From Cadophora sp. MPI-SDFR-AT-0126 (taxonomy: Eukaryota; Ascomycota; Leotiomycetes; Helotiales; Ploettnerulaceae), in NCBI GenBank assembly GCA_020747065.1, contig JAGMVK010000016.1:62001-126000 (forward strand): a stretch of DNA of 64,000 nt. The letters are read 5' to 3'. The stretch's first letter is position 1. Every line of letters begins with the position of its first letter. This document shows positions 46,105-58,882 of the stretch, piece by piece. The notes beneath the pieces are model-generated. The model did not search any database and was not told the origin of the DNA. It saw only the letters and a program-made list of their open reading frames with translations. The translations under genes were made by a program, and so were the position numbers.

Positions 46105-47419
46105 TTACAAGGACATGGCAGATTGATCCCCGAGTCGAGTACGGATTTCCTGCTCCACGCTATCTTCAGTGCTCTGCTTGTATCTTTTGCTATCCTCGTA
46201 CTCTCTGCTTTCTTGACCATGCTTTCCGGATTGTAGACCAGCGGCAGCGATGTTCCGAGCTGCAGATGCCTGTAGTTGGTTCATAGGTGCCATAGGCGCA
46301 ACTGGTGCATCGTGATGCTGCTGGATATGTTCAGGATGTTGATCATGGCGTGGTGGGTGGTTCAGAATGACATTTGGAGGTGGTTGTGGGTACTCGCCCT
46401 GCGACTCGATGAGTCGGGATTGCAGGTGGATGATGTACTCGCGCAACGAATAGTTCTCGGTCTGAATGGCCTTGTAATTATCCTCCAAATTATGCAAATC
46501 GCGAACCTGCTCCTCGAGCTTCTTGATATATCCCTCCTTGCGCTGTCGAAAGGCACGCTGTTGAATGGCAGGTTACGTAAGCTTGGGTTCATGGTGTTGA
46601 TGACATGAGAATTGACAAAGCAAAGAGACCATTTCAAAGTTTAACGAGCATCTCCAACTTCAGAGAACAACACGACCAGAGAAACACTCGCCGACCAAGA
46701 CAACGTACCTGGGCTGCTCTATTCTGCGCTGCGCGCTTCGACTGTGAGAGCTCTCGCTTTCCGCCCTTTCGTCCATCGCCAGAATTGTCGTCCCCACCGC
46801 TGTCTCCGCCGGTGCTCATGATTCCTCCGGGACCGCCAATAGCTGGATCGATGTTGTGATCGTGAGGACTTGCGCTGGAGGAGTGGTGGGAGATGTCGTT
46901 ATAGCCATGAGGGCCTGGCGCATGGTTTATAACAGCTGAGAGCTGAGCGCGTAGGTCTTTGGAGAAAGGCGCAAGCATCATGTCAGCAGATGGACACACA
47001 AGGTACGTACGGTAGGGACGGTACGGCCTAGGGGATTACTCGTATCTTAAAGCGAGCCAGGCGAGGAGGGGAAGGGAAGGGAGGGGCGTCAAACCATTAT
47101 CAGCATTCATGTCCTGCGAAAGTGAGTCAGCTTTCCTGAGTGTCGAGAGGTGTGGGATGGGAAGTGGACGGGGCGCTGGATGGCAAAGGAAAACAAATGA
47201 TGAGAAACAAGGAGCGCACGCGCGCGAAGCCTTTCCGGATTACGAGGAAATAGCTTCCAGTAAAATGGATCTCGGCTATTGGGGAACAAAACAAGAGCTT
47301 TGGGTGCGGAGTATTGGGGGGGTAATGCAGGTGAGAGTGAGGGTGTTGAGAAAGAAGGCTGGGAAGTGTATAGACAGACGTACCTGCTGGGGCCCAGGTG
47401 CCGGGGCGATCGACTGCAT
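46105..47419 (-). CDS. kapC: bZIP transcription factor, KapC type
   Basis: Four exons (47384-47419, 47095-47113, 46709-46956, 46105-46557) give 251 aa. Exons 1 and 2 (MQSIAPAPGPQQ and DMNADN) are small. The third begins DLRAQLSAVINHAPGPHG, after an intron with a good CTGAC branch site. The DNA-binding basic region SKRAAQNRAAQ-RAFRQRKEGY is split by intron 3. The leucine zipper KKLEEQVRDLHNLEDNYKAI follows and ends in SLREYIIHLQSRLIESQGEY. The text matches the KapC family, putative AP-1-like regulators of Aspergillus and relatives. Targets are not known from the sequence. A shorter start at 46999 (MCPSADMML) is open but would read through a likely intron. Confidence 0.85.
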
Positions 47420-47779
47420 ACTGCTTGCTGACTTTCTTTCCTATGCAGGGTGCGTCGTCGTTATGTGCTGTACTGTGATGTGATATGATGACGGGTCTTC
47501 AATCGAGCTCGTACTGACTGGACTACAGCAAATGGTCTCGAATGTCAGTCAGTGTTGAATGGCGCGAACCGGGGCGTGTTGCAGTATTACCTGACTGAGA
47601 ACGAACGAACGGATCCGCACCGCACCGCACTGCAATGATGTGAGAGGCGCGGCGGAGGGATGCGATCACGTGATGCCGTTCGGGTCTTCGGATGATTCGG
47701 CCTGACCTGATCTGGCTGGGCCTGGTATGCCCTCAGACAAGACAGGGCAAAGCGAGACTCTACTCGAACGATGGCACAC

Positions 47780-47806
47780 AATAAAAATAAAAATAAAAAT
47801 AAAATA
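47780..47806. repeat. A/T-rich ATAAAA microsatellite
   Basis: Four ATAAAA-like units in the region upstream of kapC. Confidence 0.85.
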
Positions 47807-48241
47807 ATAACTAAAGATACCAGTAACGCAGGAACAGGAACATCAAAATTGCAGCGGGCGTGATTATTAAGAAACTCCGTCTGCGGTGTCTAGATATCTC
47901 CATGGCTGCGGGGGCTGCTCCATCCTGTGCGATTGGCTCGTTATGCTTCCCCAAAGCAACTTAACTTGACTTAACTAATCAAAACGGTGGTGCACATTTC
48001 TCGGCTCCACCAGCTCGTTAGTTGATGCTGACATATCATTTCAATCCTTTCGGCTTTTGCATTTGGACTTTGGAGCACCACCCCCGCCGTTGCTTACGAG
48101 ATTGTGCATTGAACTGTACTGTATTGCGGCCGCACTCCTATGTCGAATCGAGGTCTTCCATTAGCCAATCGTTCCGAGCTGTTGTGGACGGGAGGACGTC
48201 TCAGCCTTTACTCAGCATGCTTCACGAAGAACGTTGGGAAC

Positions 48242-48266
48242 GAGGAGCGAGGAGCGAGGAGCGAGG
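48242..48266. repeat. GAGGAGC heptamer repeat, about 3.5 copies
   Basis: GAGGAGC is repeated head to tail in intergenic DNA. Confidence 0.85.
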
Positions 48267-49430
48267 GACCCCCCTAAGCCCAGCCCATGATCCCATCGTC
48301 CACACGCGTCGGTCCGCGGAATGAAAATGTAAGGTTAATAACTCTCGGAATACCCTCGGCGGCTTGTCACACTCACGCTCCGAGGCGGCGAGATGTATGT
48401 ATTATCGGCATGCCACTTTTTGACATCGATCAGTATAAAGACAAGACGCCAGCAAGCGGCCTTTCTTACTACATCCAGACAATAGTATTGCCGCTGTCCG
48501 CTCTGCTGTCTTTCTCCGCCGAGTTTTCAAGTACAAGCTCCCATACCTCTGACTAATTTGATCTTCATCTGGTACCAAAAATACTTGATTCCTTCCCGAG
48601 CGCTCCGGGTTTGCTAGACGAGCCAGCCAACCGAGTTAAGCATTTACCGTTTTGGTCAGACACTAAGCGAGAGCTCAACTACACTACAACGACTTTTGCC
48701 TGATACTTCCATTGAGGAGGGAGTGAGATAGTCATCTGGCAATGCAAATGCAAGTGTCGTGCCAACAGTTCCTTCAATCAAGTGAATATTAGGAAATTTA
48801 CTTGGTACTTGTGGCAGTGGTTCGCTCCAGACGGTAGATACCGAGAATGCCGGCTTTTATGTGCGTTTGAGAGGGGCTGAATGACCTAGATAGGACATCA
48901 ACGTATATCACCTTGCATACCATCGTTGGATTCCTCCAATCATATTTCGTCGCATTTGCATTTATAGTCTGCTTGCGTCCTGTCAACCCCTGGAGTTAGT
49001 GAGGGGCTTTTCCATCGATCCCATAACTCTGTATGATCTTCAATACCCCTTCGACAATCATCACGTACACATGCCGGTCCTTGGCGTCAGCCTTATATCC
49101 CTCATGGCAATGTGCCTTGATCCTCATATGATTTGTACATGCTGGATCGTGGATCCTATCGCCGCAAAGCTTATAGGATCACATCCATCAGATCTATCAC
49201 AAGGTCCAGGTGGGTCATTCAGCATGTCGTTCCATTCTCTACAATGGGAATTACTATGCTACTCAGTCATGCCTCGCGCTTAGTCGGTGATGTTCATATA
49301 TATGATTTTTATGGCTGTACTGAAGTATAAAGCTTGGAACTTACAAGGGGATCGGATCTCTCAACCGAGTTTCGACGCTTCTGCACTTCTTATCTCTTCA
49401 TGCAGAAGAGACGGCTAAGTCCGTGAATCT

Positions 49431-49830
49431 CGGTGCTATCACCCTCAACATCTTCGCTCTTCTCAGAGCGGACAATCGATACACATCGAGAAACCGAGGC
49501 CAGGATTTGGATAGCCATCTTCTCAATCACGTGTCCTTCTCTCTCCAGCAGCATCCAGCCAACGCTCCCCCAGAACCTGGAGTACCGAGAGCATGCATGG
49601 GCGGCAATGGAGGATGTCATAACACCGAGATCCATGCCCGACTGGAGTCTGTTTCCAATGCTGTTTGTGGGTAGTGTGCAAACGGGGACGGGTAAGCTGA
49701 CGTTCCTGTCTTGCTTTTAGTAATTGCTTGCAAATCAAATACTTGAACATACGCGACTAAGATCTCGCTCTCACGCGGGATTCCGTGAATGGTGGCTGAC
49801 GGATCCGGCATTTATGGTGTCTTGAGCAGT
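49431..49830 (+). pseudogene. Orphan coding remnant, possibly the C-terminus of a fungal transcription factor
   Basis: A plus-strand frame is open to the TAG at 49720. It reads NLEYREHAWAAMEDVITPRS and then MPDWSLFPMLFVGSVQTGTG, followed by GTAAGCTGAC. Further on, another frame reads SHAGFREWWLTDPAFMVS and then stops near 49818. The Trp-x-Leu-Phe-...-Gly pattern near a C-terminus recalls fungal-specific transcription-factor domains, but this is a loose likeness. No upstream body of the gene is visible, so I take it as a remnant. Confidence 0.25.
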
Positions 49831-50774
49831 CAGTGGATCGAAGTCCGATGACTGGCATTCGTACGAGTTCAAGCAATGGATAATGAGTTATGAAGGATGC
49901 TTTCGCTCGCACTTCGGCGACTGTCTTGCTGACAGGCTTGGGAATATTGCGGCTTCCATCCAGTGCTTCGGCCGACTGGCATATCTACGCTGCTCTATTC
50001 AGAACCAGCCGCATGCAACTTTTCTGATTTCTTGTCCATTCCGGTCATCATGATTTCTCCACACTGCCCTAACCAACCTCAGCGAGTAGTATGCTGATAA
50101 TATGTGCTTCACTATTCGCATAATACCCGCTGTGGCTGATTAAGCTTGACATTTTGTTGAATCTGTTCCCTCCCCATTTGCTACCTGTCAAAACCGTCCA
50201 CTATTGCCATCGAACATCCTAGCAAAAGGATACCCGAGTCCCAAGAAATAGCTCTTGCTTACTAGGTAAAGACAATCGCAAATCTCTTGGAAGGCTTCCT
50301 CAATTCCAGTTCATGACCACGTTGAATGTGGAGGAGACATGAGCGAGTTAGTGATCACGATAAGTAATCATTCATCATTCACCAATTCTGTGCAGGATAT
50401 GTGCCGCACTGGTTTCTGCCTTTTACTCTTTCAAGAACGTATTCCGAACTCGATAAGCATTGATTTCCCCGCTTCTGTCCTTTAAAGTTGTGATTTTTGC
50501 GATGATCAAAGTGCGAACGTTGCTTCTGGTAGGGATTTCGGACAATAAATTTGTGAACTTCGAACGCGAACGCGCTTCCGGCCGTATAATTGGAGTAACA
50601 GTAGTCACGCAACGAAAGTGATATGTAATTTAGACAGCATTAGATGCAAATTGATCATAGACGTTCACGAAAGTCCTCACTTCCGAGAGTATGTATCTCA
50701 GCTGGGCCAAATTTTGCAATCCGAAGCCAATTTCTCTCATCTTGCAGACTTCCCACGCACAATACCTTCCAACA

Positions 50775-51650
50775 ATGTAGCCCTCAGTCTGGTTAGTGAC
50801 AGGCTGTTTGTGCGGCTTCGGCGGAGCCTTCGTCATGAGATTCTCGATCGTGGCGACAAAGTCATCCATAAAGGCCGTGATGCCGAAACCGAAGTGACAC
50901 ATCTCGAGGATACCTGTGTTGTGATTCTTGACCTGGATATCACAGCTTCGCAAGACAACATCAATACCAAGATTGTGGAAGAAGTAGAACTATACGGACG
51001 CGTTCATGTTCTGGTAAACATTGCGGGTTGGGTACGTATTAGGTTCGTGGAGGCGGAGGAAGAAACGTATGAATTGACTTTCGCTTCACTTCAGTGACTT
51101 GTTTGGTTGGATGTCAAGGACTACGTAGATACAAGATAGAAATATAGGAGGTAGACATGCCTCACGCAACGCAACACTCACTTCTTCGTCGCTATCACAG
51201 CAACAACCACTCTCACTCTCCTCCCTCAAGTCCACGGCCGTCGCATAAGCCGCATCGCCTTTGTCAACTCGATCTTCTCGTTGTTTACAGCTACTGCTAT
51301 TATACCTCATTCTGTCAAGCATGCTCTCCACGCGTATGCAATGACTCCAAATGATGAAGTGGCGCAGTCTAGTATCCATGTATGTCCACTACTCGGGCTC
51401 CAAGATATTTGGACATTTAAATCCCCTGTGCCATTCTCAGACAATGAAACATAACACCTGTGAGGCCAGTTTAGTTGATACCTGGTTGCGGATCAAATCG
51501 TGAGTTTCAACGTTGATCTGTTCAGGGTACGCATTCTTTCAGAGAAAACGTTGAAGAGGCTTATTGGAAAAATTGTCCACACTGAAGATTACAAACCGAC
51601 GATCATAAGAGTCTGAACTTTTTGAGAAGATCACAGACTAACTTAGTTAG
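50775..51650 (+). pseudogene. Decayed short-chain dehydrogenase/reductase gene
   Basis: All landmarks of a classical SDR are present in order but broken. The ATG at 50775 is followed at once by TAG. That frame then reads VWLVTGCLCGFGGAF, the TGxxxGxG cofactor loop. A frame change leads to LRHEILDRGDKVI and KGRDAE, then VVILDLDITASQ and YGRVHVLVNIAGWV, where NNAG has become NIAG. Another shift follows at about 51090 (FSDLFGWM). The catalytic YxxxK appears as YSGSK at 51390-51404, and FRVRILSEKT resembles the substrate-loop region. At least three inactivating lesions mean no functional protein. The family is clear; the original substrate is not. Confidence 0.7.
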
Positions 51651-52065
51651 CTAGAATTAACGCTAATGAGAATAATCGTCTTGGATCATGGCATGATTGG
51701 GGTCTGGCGAACCAAGCGAGAGGTTCCGTAGTTGAGCTTGTGAGTGCTGAGTGTGAAGCCTTCGGCTGACGGATATGAAATGCTTCGTAGTTTGAGGGTC
51801 AGCAGAACTTAACTTTAAGGATAGTAAACCGGCAACTTTTAACATAATCCTCTGAAATATTCGCGCGAGTTTGACGAGCAAGTATGGCACGCTCGGACTT
51901 CGTGAGTCAAAGTCTCGGATTGTTTCCCGTCTATAGATATCGCATGGATCTAAACGTACTCACCAACACCTACGACAAGCTGTGCGTGAAGTATCACGCC
52001 TGAATAAATGAAATAAGTAAAGTGAGGATCTCCTCGTTCATTCAGTTCTCTCAGTGGCCAAAAGC
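51651..52065. other. Intergenic
   Basis: Between the SDR relic and the 3' end of SLH1. AT-rich, no gene seen. Confidence 0.6.
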
Positions 52066-55000
52066 TTATGTGGTATGTGAGGAGGATCCACCAGCTTTCT
52101 CATCGTGCGGCTTCTCCTTCTTGCCATCATCGACAACCTTTGGTGCGTCAGGAATTTCAACTCCCTTGATCTTGTAGGTCATGCCAAGATATCCGTCACT
52201 AACGACCTGTCACGGAGTAAGTAAATGGTCTGTCCAAAAGACATGGGCCAGACGAGGACTCACCCAAACATCCATCTTCCTCCCGTCACTGATCAATTTG
52301 CTCTCCTCTACAGGCAACTTAATAGCTGCCTTAGCTGTGAGCTTCCCACCGCTACTTTTGCCTTTATCGCCTGGACTACCAGAATTCCAGCCAACTCTCT
52401 TGATGGCAATGATCTCGTCCTTGTCCTCTTTGCACAGAATGACGAACCAACCTTCTGTCTGAGACTTCGGGAAGCGAGGTGCGTACATTTTGCCATCTGG
52501 GCCAAGAAAGTTTTGACGGGTCAGAACAACAGTTAGAGACAGAGCAGTCAAGTCCCGAACATCTATTTTAAGACATGGGATGGCTTTTGAACCTTTCTGG
52601 AAAGCTGCTGAATTGTGGCGAGGTATATCCAGACTAGTCACCGTGCGCTGATAAGCAAGTTCTGATTCGGCCGAGAAGTCCTGCAGTGTAGGAGGCAGAT
52701 CCTTTCCAGGAGGTTGCTTGACGGGAACTCCTGAAAGTATTGATAGAGGGTAATCAGTAGGCCACCGAGCACATTTGATACATTGAAGAAGAGTTATCAT
52801 CTGCATGCAGCTTGACAAGAATCCCATTTCAGTCAGAACATCGATACTCGCCTGGATGACACGGATTGCCTGGTCCAGGACACTGGTCTGGTCGCCCACG
52901 TAATCAGTAATTGGTAGGTCGATTCGAGACATATGTGCTTGAAGGAGCAGGAAGGCCTTGACATGAGGATCCCATAGAGGCAAGTCTCCGAATGCTTTGA
53001 TAGAGAGAGGAAGATTCTTTGCCAATTCCGCATTGATAAGATCTTCATTATGACGCACAGGAAGCTCGTCGTACTCTGTTGCACTTGACATCCAAGAAAG
53101 AACATCTGTAAAGGTTGCATTGCGTGTCGCGTGCTTCACGAGGTGGCGAATCGTCCTATGAGACAGATAATAGTAACTCATAATCTTTCCAAGAGGGGTC
53201 GAATCAACATCTCCATTTGGGTACATTTCCAAACATTTGGACTCAGCCAGCTCACCAAGGGACTTATCCACCATTGATATCATGTAATCGTTGGCTGCTT
53301 GCTGAGCCGAGATTGTATTGTGCTCTTCCGCTGAGATTTCCAAGCCGTAGTAAGAAGGGTTCTTATGCAGTCGTCGGAAGAAGAATGTCCAAGTTAGATA
53401 ATCAAGAGCATCTTGTTTGGTGGTGATAGTTTCCGCGGAAACTTCAGCACCCAAGTGGTTATCCAAGACATTATGCAGAGAAGATTCGACGGGGAAGCCA
53501 GTGTGTAGGAAGTGCTTGTAGAATGCCTTCTTCGAATCCTGGGTGAAGATGCGAGCGATACCAGAAGTATCGAATTGTGGACGGCCAGCACGACCCAGCA
53601 TCTGAAGAACATCTGTGAGATCCATGTCCTTGTAGCCTTCAGTCTTTGCGTCAAAGAATTGCGTGCCCTTGACAACGACCAAGTGAGCTGGTAGATTGAC
53701 ACCCCATGCTAATGTAGCAGTTGCCACCAGAATCTGAATTTTGTTGTTTGCAAACAACTCCTCAGCAAGGGAACGATCCGATTCTGTTAAACCAGCATGA
53801 TGCAACCCAATTCCGAAACTGAGAGCCTCTTTTAAGGCATCATCTTTAACCCGAGCGAGATTCAATTGAAGATCTTCCTCAGACATCTTCACAAATCTTC
53901 GAGGATTATCTTCCATACCGCAGTAATTGATCAGGTCTTTTGCAGTCAACCTTGTCTGCCGGCGAGAGGCTACAAAGACGATGACTGGTTTGTCGGGACT
54001 GTGAGTCTTAATAGCGAGAAATGTGGGTCTGTTCATAGACTGCATCAGTGGACAGAAGCCTCGGACCTCTGGAAAGCCGTCGATGAAGATCTCCAATGGC
54101 ACAGGGCGGACGCTATGGCGGAAGTTGAATAAACCTTCCTTGACTCCCAGCCAGTTTCCAAGGTCTGATGCATTTGCGCAGGCAGTTGACATGCCCATTA
54201 GGCGAACAGAGTTCTTCGATTGTGCTGCGATGTAGTTCATACGGGATACGATGATCTCCAGAATAGGACCACGGTCTCCTCCAAGCAAATGGATCTCGTC
54301 GATGATGACAAGACTGACTTGTCTTACATATCCTCTTGTTTGCCAGGATCTGGAAATACCATCCCATTTCTCTGGAGTAGTAATGATGATGTCTGCATCT
54401 CGGATAGTGCGGGTGTCTGGCGTGTTGTCTCCAGTCAATTCGACGAGCTTCAATCCCATTTGCTTCGTAAGTCTCGCACCCCAGTCCTTAACTCGTTCAC
54501 GAACAAGCGCTTTCATCGGAGCAATGTAGACAACTTTGGAACCTGGCTTCTCTCGGAATGCCCACCACATAGCCAACTCACAAGCTATTGTCTTTCCAGA
54601 ACCGGTTGGTGACCCCAGCAAAACATTTGCTGATGTGTGGTAGAGACAGTGGAATATCTGAGTCTGCATGGGATTGAAGTACTGGAATCGCTGGCCGTAA
54701 ATTTGCTCTAGCGCTGGGTTCTTGAGGGCTGTAATTGGCAATGGTTGGAGGTTCAACAGATCTGTGTAAACACTTTCTGTATCGGGTCTGATCAGATGTT
54801 GGAAAGAGATTGGATGGACTGTCTCAGCACCTAGCCATCTATCGGACACAGCTCGTACGTAGATCTGGGTTGGCAATGGATCCGACAGCGGAATCGTGAA
54901 ATTTAACTCGTGATCATCATAAAGTTTCTTTCGATTAAGAATGAACATCTCGTGGTGGTAGATCTCCGAGGTTTCCGAATTCTCAACCCAGATCCAGTAA

Positions 55001-58000
55001 CTCTCCGATGTACCGTGATACTTGTCATTCCATCGAAAGTCGGGTGTTAGGAACAAGCGAATTCTCAGTACATCTCTGTTCAGAGGAGCAATCTCAGAAT
55101 CTACACTTATTGTTGGAAAGTTGTCCAGGATCTTCGAGATTGTCTTTCCAGCACCATGGTTGTGGACCAAAGCACCTATCTCTGCGGCATCCATGTCCCG
55201 CAAAGTCTCTATCGAGATTCCATTCTTGGAGTCGAGTTGGTTCAGAATGGGCTTCGCGAGTTCAAACTGATGCAGAGGGTGCTGAAATGCCCATATTCTC
55301 TTCTCGATGGATATACACATCGAGAGTAAGACCTGACATTGATGTCCCCAACGTCGGTTGAGCGCAATCATGAACAGTGCTCGGCAGATTCGAGCTGATT
55401 GCTGTGCAATGTAATTGGAGTCGTTGCCGAGTGCGAAGTCCTCTAAAGATGCTCGAGAAATGTAAGACTGTAGCAAGATGTTCGTCTTGGCTTGTGGCGA
55501 GTCGTTCTTCTCTCCCACATCACATGGAGAAGATTCCTCTCTCAGCTTGGTAAGCTCTTTGGATTCGTTATCCCTGGACTGAATGTTGTCAAATTCCCCG
55601 CTCATAGCAATCATCTTCAACACATCCGCCTCACTGGAAAGTGGCTTCATCATCGTGTTGAAGATTTGGATACTGGTGTGGAGGATGTAGTATTGACTGG
55701 CAATTCTACCGACATCTTTACTTCGGAGCTCTTCGGTCGTTTCGTTGAAGATGATCATCTGACTCTGCTGGAGGATTCTTGCAGCCTGAATCACCAGTAA
55801 TCGCCGACGCTGAACGAGCGTGGGGTCGTCCCGAATTTCAGCCCAGTCGATACCGTATGTCAGAGGGTTTCTCTGCATTCTGACGAAGAGGTACGAATAG
55901 CCAAGCCATTGAACTGCTTCTGGCACAGATGTAACTGTTCCCAAGGCAATCTCAGCATTCAAATTGTCCACCATATGCTTCGAGAAGCGGGACTCGATCG
56001 GGACTTGAGAAGTGACGGCTTGGAGGTAGTGGGCAAGCTTGTCCTGGGTAGTACAGATCATACCAATACCAGTATCTTGAAACTGAGGTCGACCAGCACG
56101 ACCAAATATCTGGAGGACATCCAAGATCCCAAGGTCGATAAATTTACCATCTTGGGCACTGTAAACTTGGGTTCCCTTGATAATAACAGCTGCAGCTGGT
56201 AAGTTGACACCCCAAGCAAGTGTTGCAGTACAACAGAGGACTTTCAAAACGCCGCTACCAAACAGCTTTTCCATGAGATTTCGGTCAGACCGGGCCATTC
56301 CTGCGTGATGAATTCCGATACCCTTGGGCAAGAGCTCACGAATCTCTCGTCCCTTGGAGCGAGCCGCTTCCTTGATGGCGGCTGAATATCCAGGATGTTC
56401 ACTGGGGTCAAAGAGATGCGTGCAAGCCTGGTCAACAGCTTTTTCGTAAAGCATCTTGGCAGTACCTGATGTGTCTTTGCGAGAGTGAACGAATACCATC
56501 ACCTGATGATCTTGCTCCAACATGTCCTGAACCTTCTCAAATGCTGTGGTGTCGAGGTTGTCCCTGGATGTTTTAGTGCCAGCTTTACCCTTAACCCCAA
56601 TGAAATGCTGCTCAAGTGGCACTGGTCTGAAACTGGCATCAAAGTAGAACAGACCGGCATGACGGTTGACTTTTAGAAAATCTGCGACATCAACATAATT
56701 TGGGAGAGTGGCTGAGAGACCAACAATGCGAATCAGAGACTGCGTACTCTCCACTTGCCGCTCAGTACGGGCGACGAGAGACTCTAGAACAGCACCACGA
56801 TCATCATGAAGCATGTGGACTTCATCGATAATAAGTAGGCGTACCTTTTGTACTAGCTCAGTATCGCCGGTTCCCTTTCTAGTAACCACATCCCACTTCT
56901 CTGGAGTGGTGACAATAATCTGGGTAGCCACAATCTCGCTCTTGGTCAGATGCATATCTCCAGTGAATTCGCGAACTTGGATACCGAGCCACGCAAGCCG
57001 ACGACCAAGCTTCTCTGTAATCTCAGCAGCAAGTGCTTTCATGGGTGCGACATAAACGATCTTGAAATCCTTGAGATTGACGGCAAAGTCGGTAGCTTCA
57101 GGCTGCTCAAACGGGCTTGGAATGATGTTCTGTCCGATTTCATGTAGCACTGTCAACATAGCGGCGTCGGTTTTACCCTGTCATGGTCAGCATCAAGTCA
57201 AAACATGGCAGATGATACACTTACTGCACCAGTAGGAGCACAAATCAACATGTTCTCGCTCGTTTGGTAGGCAACTGGATATACGAGACTCTGCATCCGG
57301 TTCAAGGTCTTGTAACCTTTGAAGGTGTTTCGACAAAGCCCATCCATTTCGGAGATTTCCACAAGCTTCCTTCCTTGCCCGAGAATGCCAACTTTCCCTG
57401 CGGGAATCGTATATTCCTCATAGAATCTCTCCTCTTTTCTAGTATGGCCAACGGGCAGTGCATACTGTCGGCCCTTTGAGTCGAGTTTGTTACCAGCAAC
57501 ATGAGTCGTATACACATGGGGGTAAATTGGACCATCTCGGTTCAAAGCGGGACCAAGTTGAGCATTTTTGTGCTCGAAATCTCGCTGCCTGAGAGCTTCT
57601 TCCCTCTCACGCCTAGTCTGAAGCTTTCCAGCAAAAAGGCCATCCGTGGCTGCAGCACCTCGAACCGATGGTACAGGCTTGATGATCTCCTTTCGGTGGG
57701 AGATCAACTCGATCACAAAGTCCAGGTCATCAAAACCAATGATATCGGTCAACGTAGATTGAAGTTCATCTTCGGCACTGTCGGAAGCCAAAAGAGCGCC
57801 GATCTGTTCCTGGAGATCATCGCTCGAGAGTCCTTGCTTTCTTGAAGCAAAATCCCTACATTTTGCTTCCAACCAGTGGGGTCCATAGGCTTCAACATCT
57901 GGAAGATCGTTCGCATCGCTGCTCCAAACATCTTCCTCACTATCCTCGATGAAGTCCCAAACATCATCACCACTGTTGCCGGAAGTGAAATCTTCATCGA

Positions 58001-58118
58001 AATCAATATCGGAGCCATAAGAGTCGGCTGTCGGTGTGGGCAACTTGAGGTTTGCTACAGCAGCACGCATGGCAGCGAGCTGTGCTTGCCACTGAGCGTA
58101 AGCCGCCTCTGAATCCAT
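52066..58118 (-). CDS. SLH1: Slh1/ASCC3-type Ski2-like RNA helicase with two helicase-Sec63 cassettes
   Basis: Large helicase of the RQC-trigger (RQT) complex, which splits ubiquitinated collided ribosomes. Three exons (57225-58118, 52264-57177, 52066-52206) give 1982 aa, against 1967 in yeast Slh1. The acidic N-terminal region (DIDFDEDFTSGNSGDDVWDF) precedes cassette 1, with PTGAGKTDAAM (the intron splits the P-loop), LLIIDEVHMLHDDRG and a Sec63 domain. Cassette 2 has GSPTGSGKTIACE, LVIIDEIHLLGGDRGP and a second Sec63 domain ending near VSDGYLGMTYKIKGVE. Length and N-terminus separate it from spliceosomal Brr2, which carries an extra PWI/plug region. The last exon adds a Lys/Asp-rich tail. 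Both ATPase sites look intact. Confidence 0.92.
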
Positions 58119-58882
58119 GGTTGTTGATGAAGAAGATCTTGATATGGACTTGAGTATCTGTTCCTTGGACAGTGCGAGCTGGGGTCTAGTATGAGAGATG
58201 TTTCGAGTCTCAACTGCGTGGTGAGGTCTTGATATTGATGAAAATGGTGATGACTGGACTTTCCTGTTCTGGCTAGCGTGGGTGTAACTGTAGCTTTTCT
58301 AGGGGCGAGTCGAGTATCCACCCCGTCTCACCTCCGAAACGGGCTTTTCTCCCACCCCTCCTATTCCTGTTCCTGTCTCAATGAAAAGTCACTCGAACAT
58401 GTCGGGACATTGGAAAGTCCCAAAATATGGAATAAGTCTTGGACATTCAAAGTGATCAATCTCGTCCAAATTCTTGAGACGTTGGATAGATGAGCAGTGA
58501 TACATTACAGAAGGTTTGGGCGCCGTCGCACTCTTTCTTTCTCATCTTATCTCAGTCCTGCTATTTGTCAAGCTCCGTCTGCTGTTTCTCATCTACTTGA
58601 GACGCGTTGAGGTCATCGTCAAAGAGTCTTTCTTTTGTTCTCATCACTTGGGCGCGTAACACACGCGTCGCAGTCCACACATCCTCTCGTGTGCAAACAA
58701 CGCAACGCCTTCTCTGCCATTATTCTTGACTCTCAAGCTTCCGGCTTCAGGAACTCTCATCGCTCCCCAAACTCATACCAGTGGTGGAAATACAGACCTT
58801 CTGCTTCTACTTTGAATAGATTCCGGTTTTAATACCTCCAGGCGTATTGCGATCTTGGTCTATTCCGTTGTCTTCCAAAAGC
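58119..58882. other. Divergent promoter region of SLH1 and the next gene
   Basis: 764 bp between opposing start codons, CT-rich in its second half. No gene supported. Confidence 0.5.

Larger units (their letters stand above)
47420..50774. other. 3.4 kb gene-poor region
   Basis: No intact gene supported. It holds an ATAAAA-type repeat at 47780-47806, a three-copy GAGGAGC repeat at 48242-48266 and an orphan coding-like run at about 49431-49830. The first kilobase should contain the kapC promoter. Confidence 0.5.
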
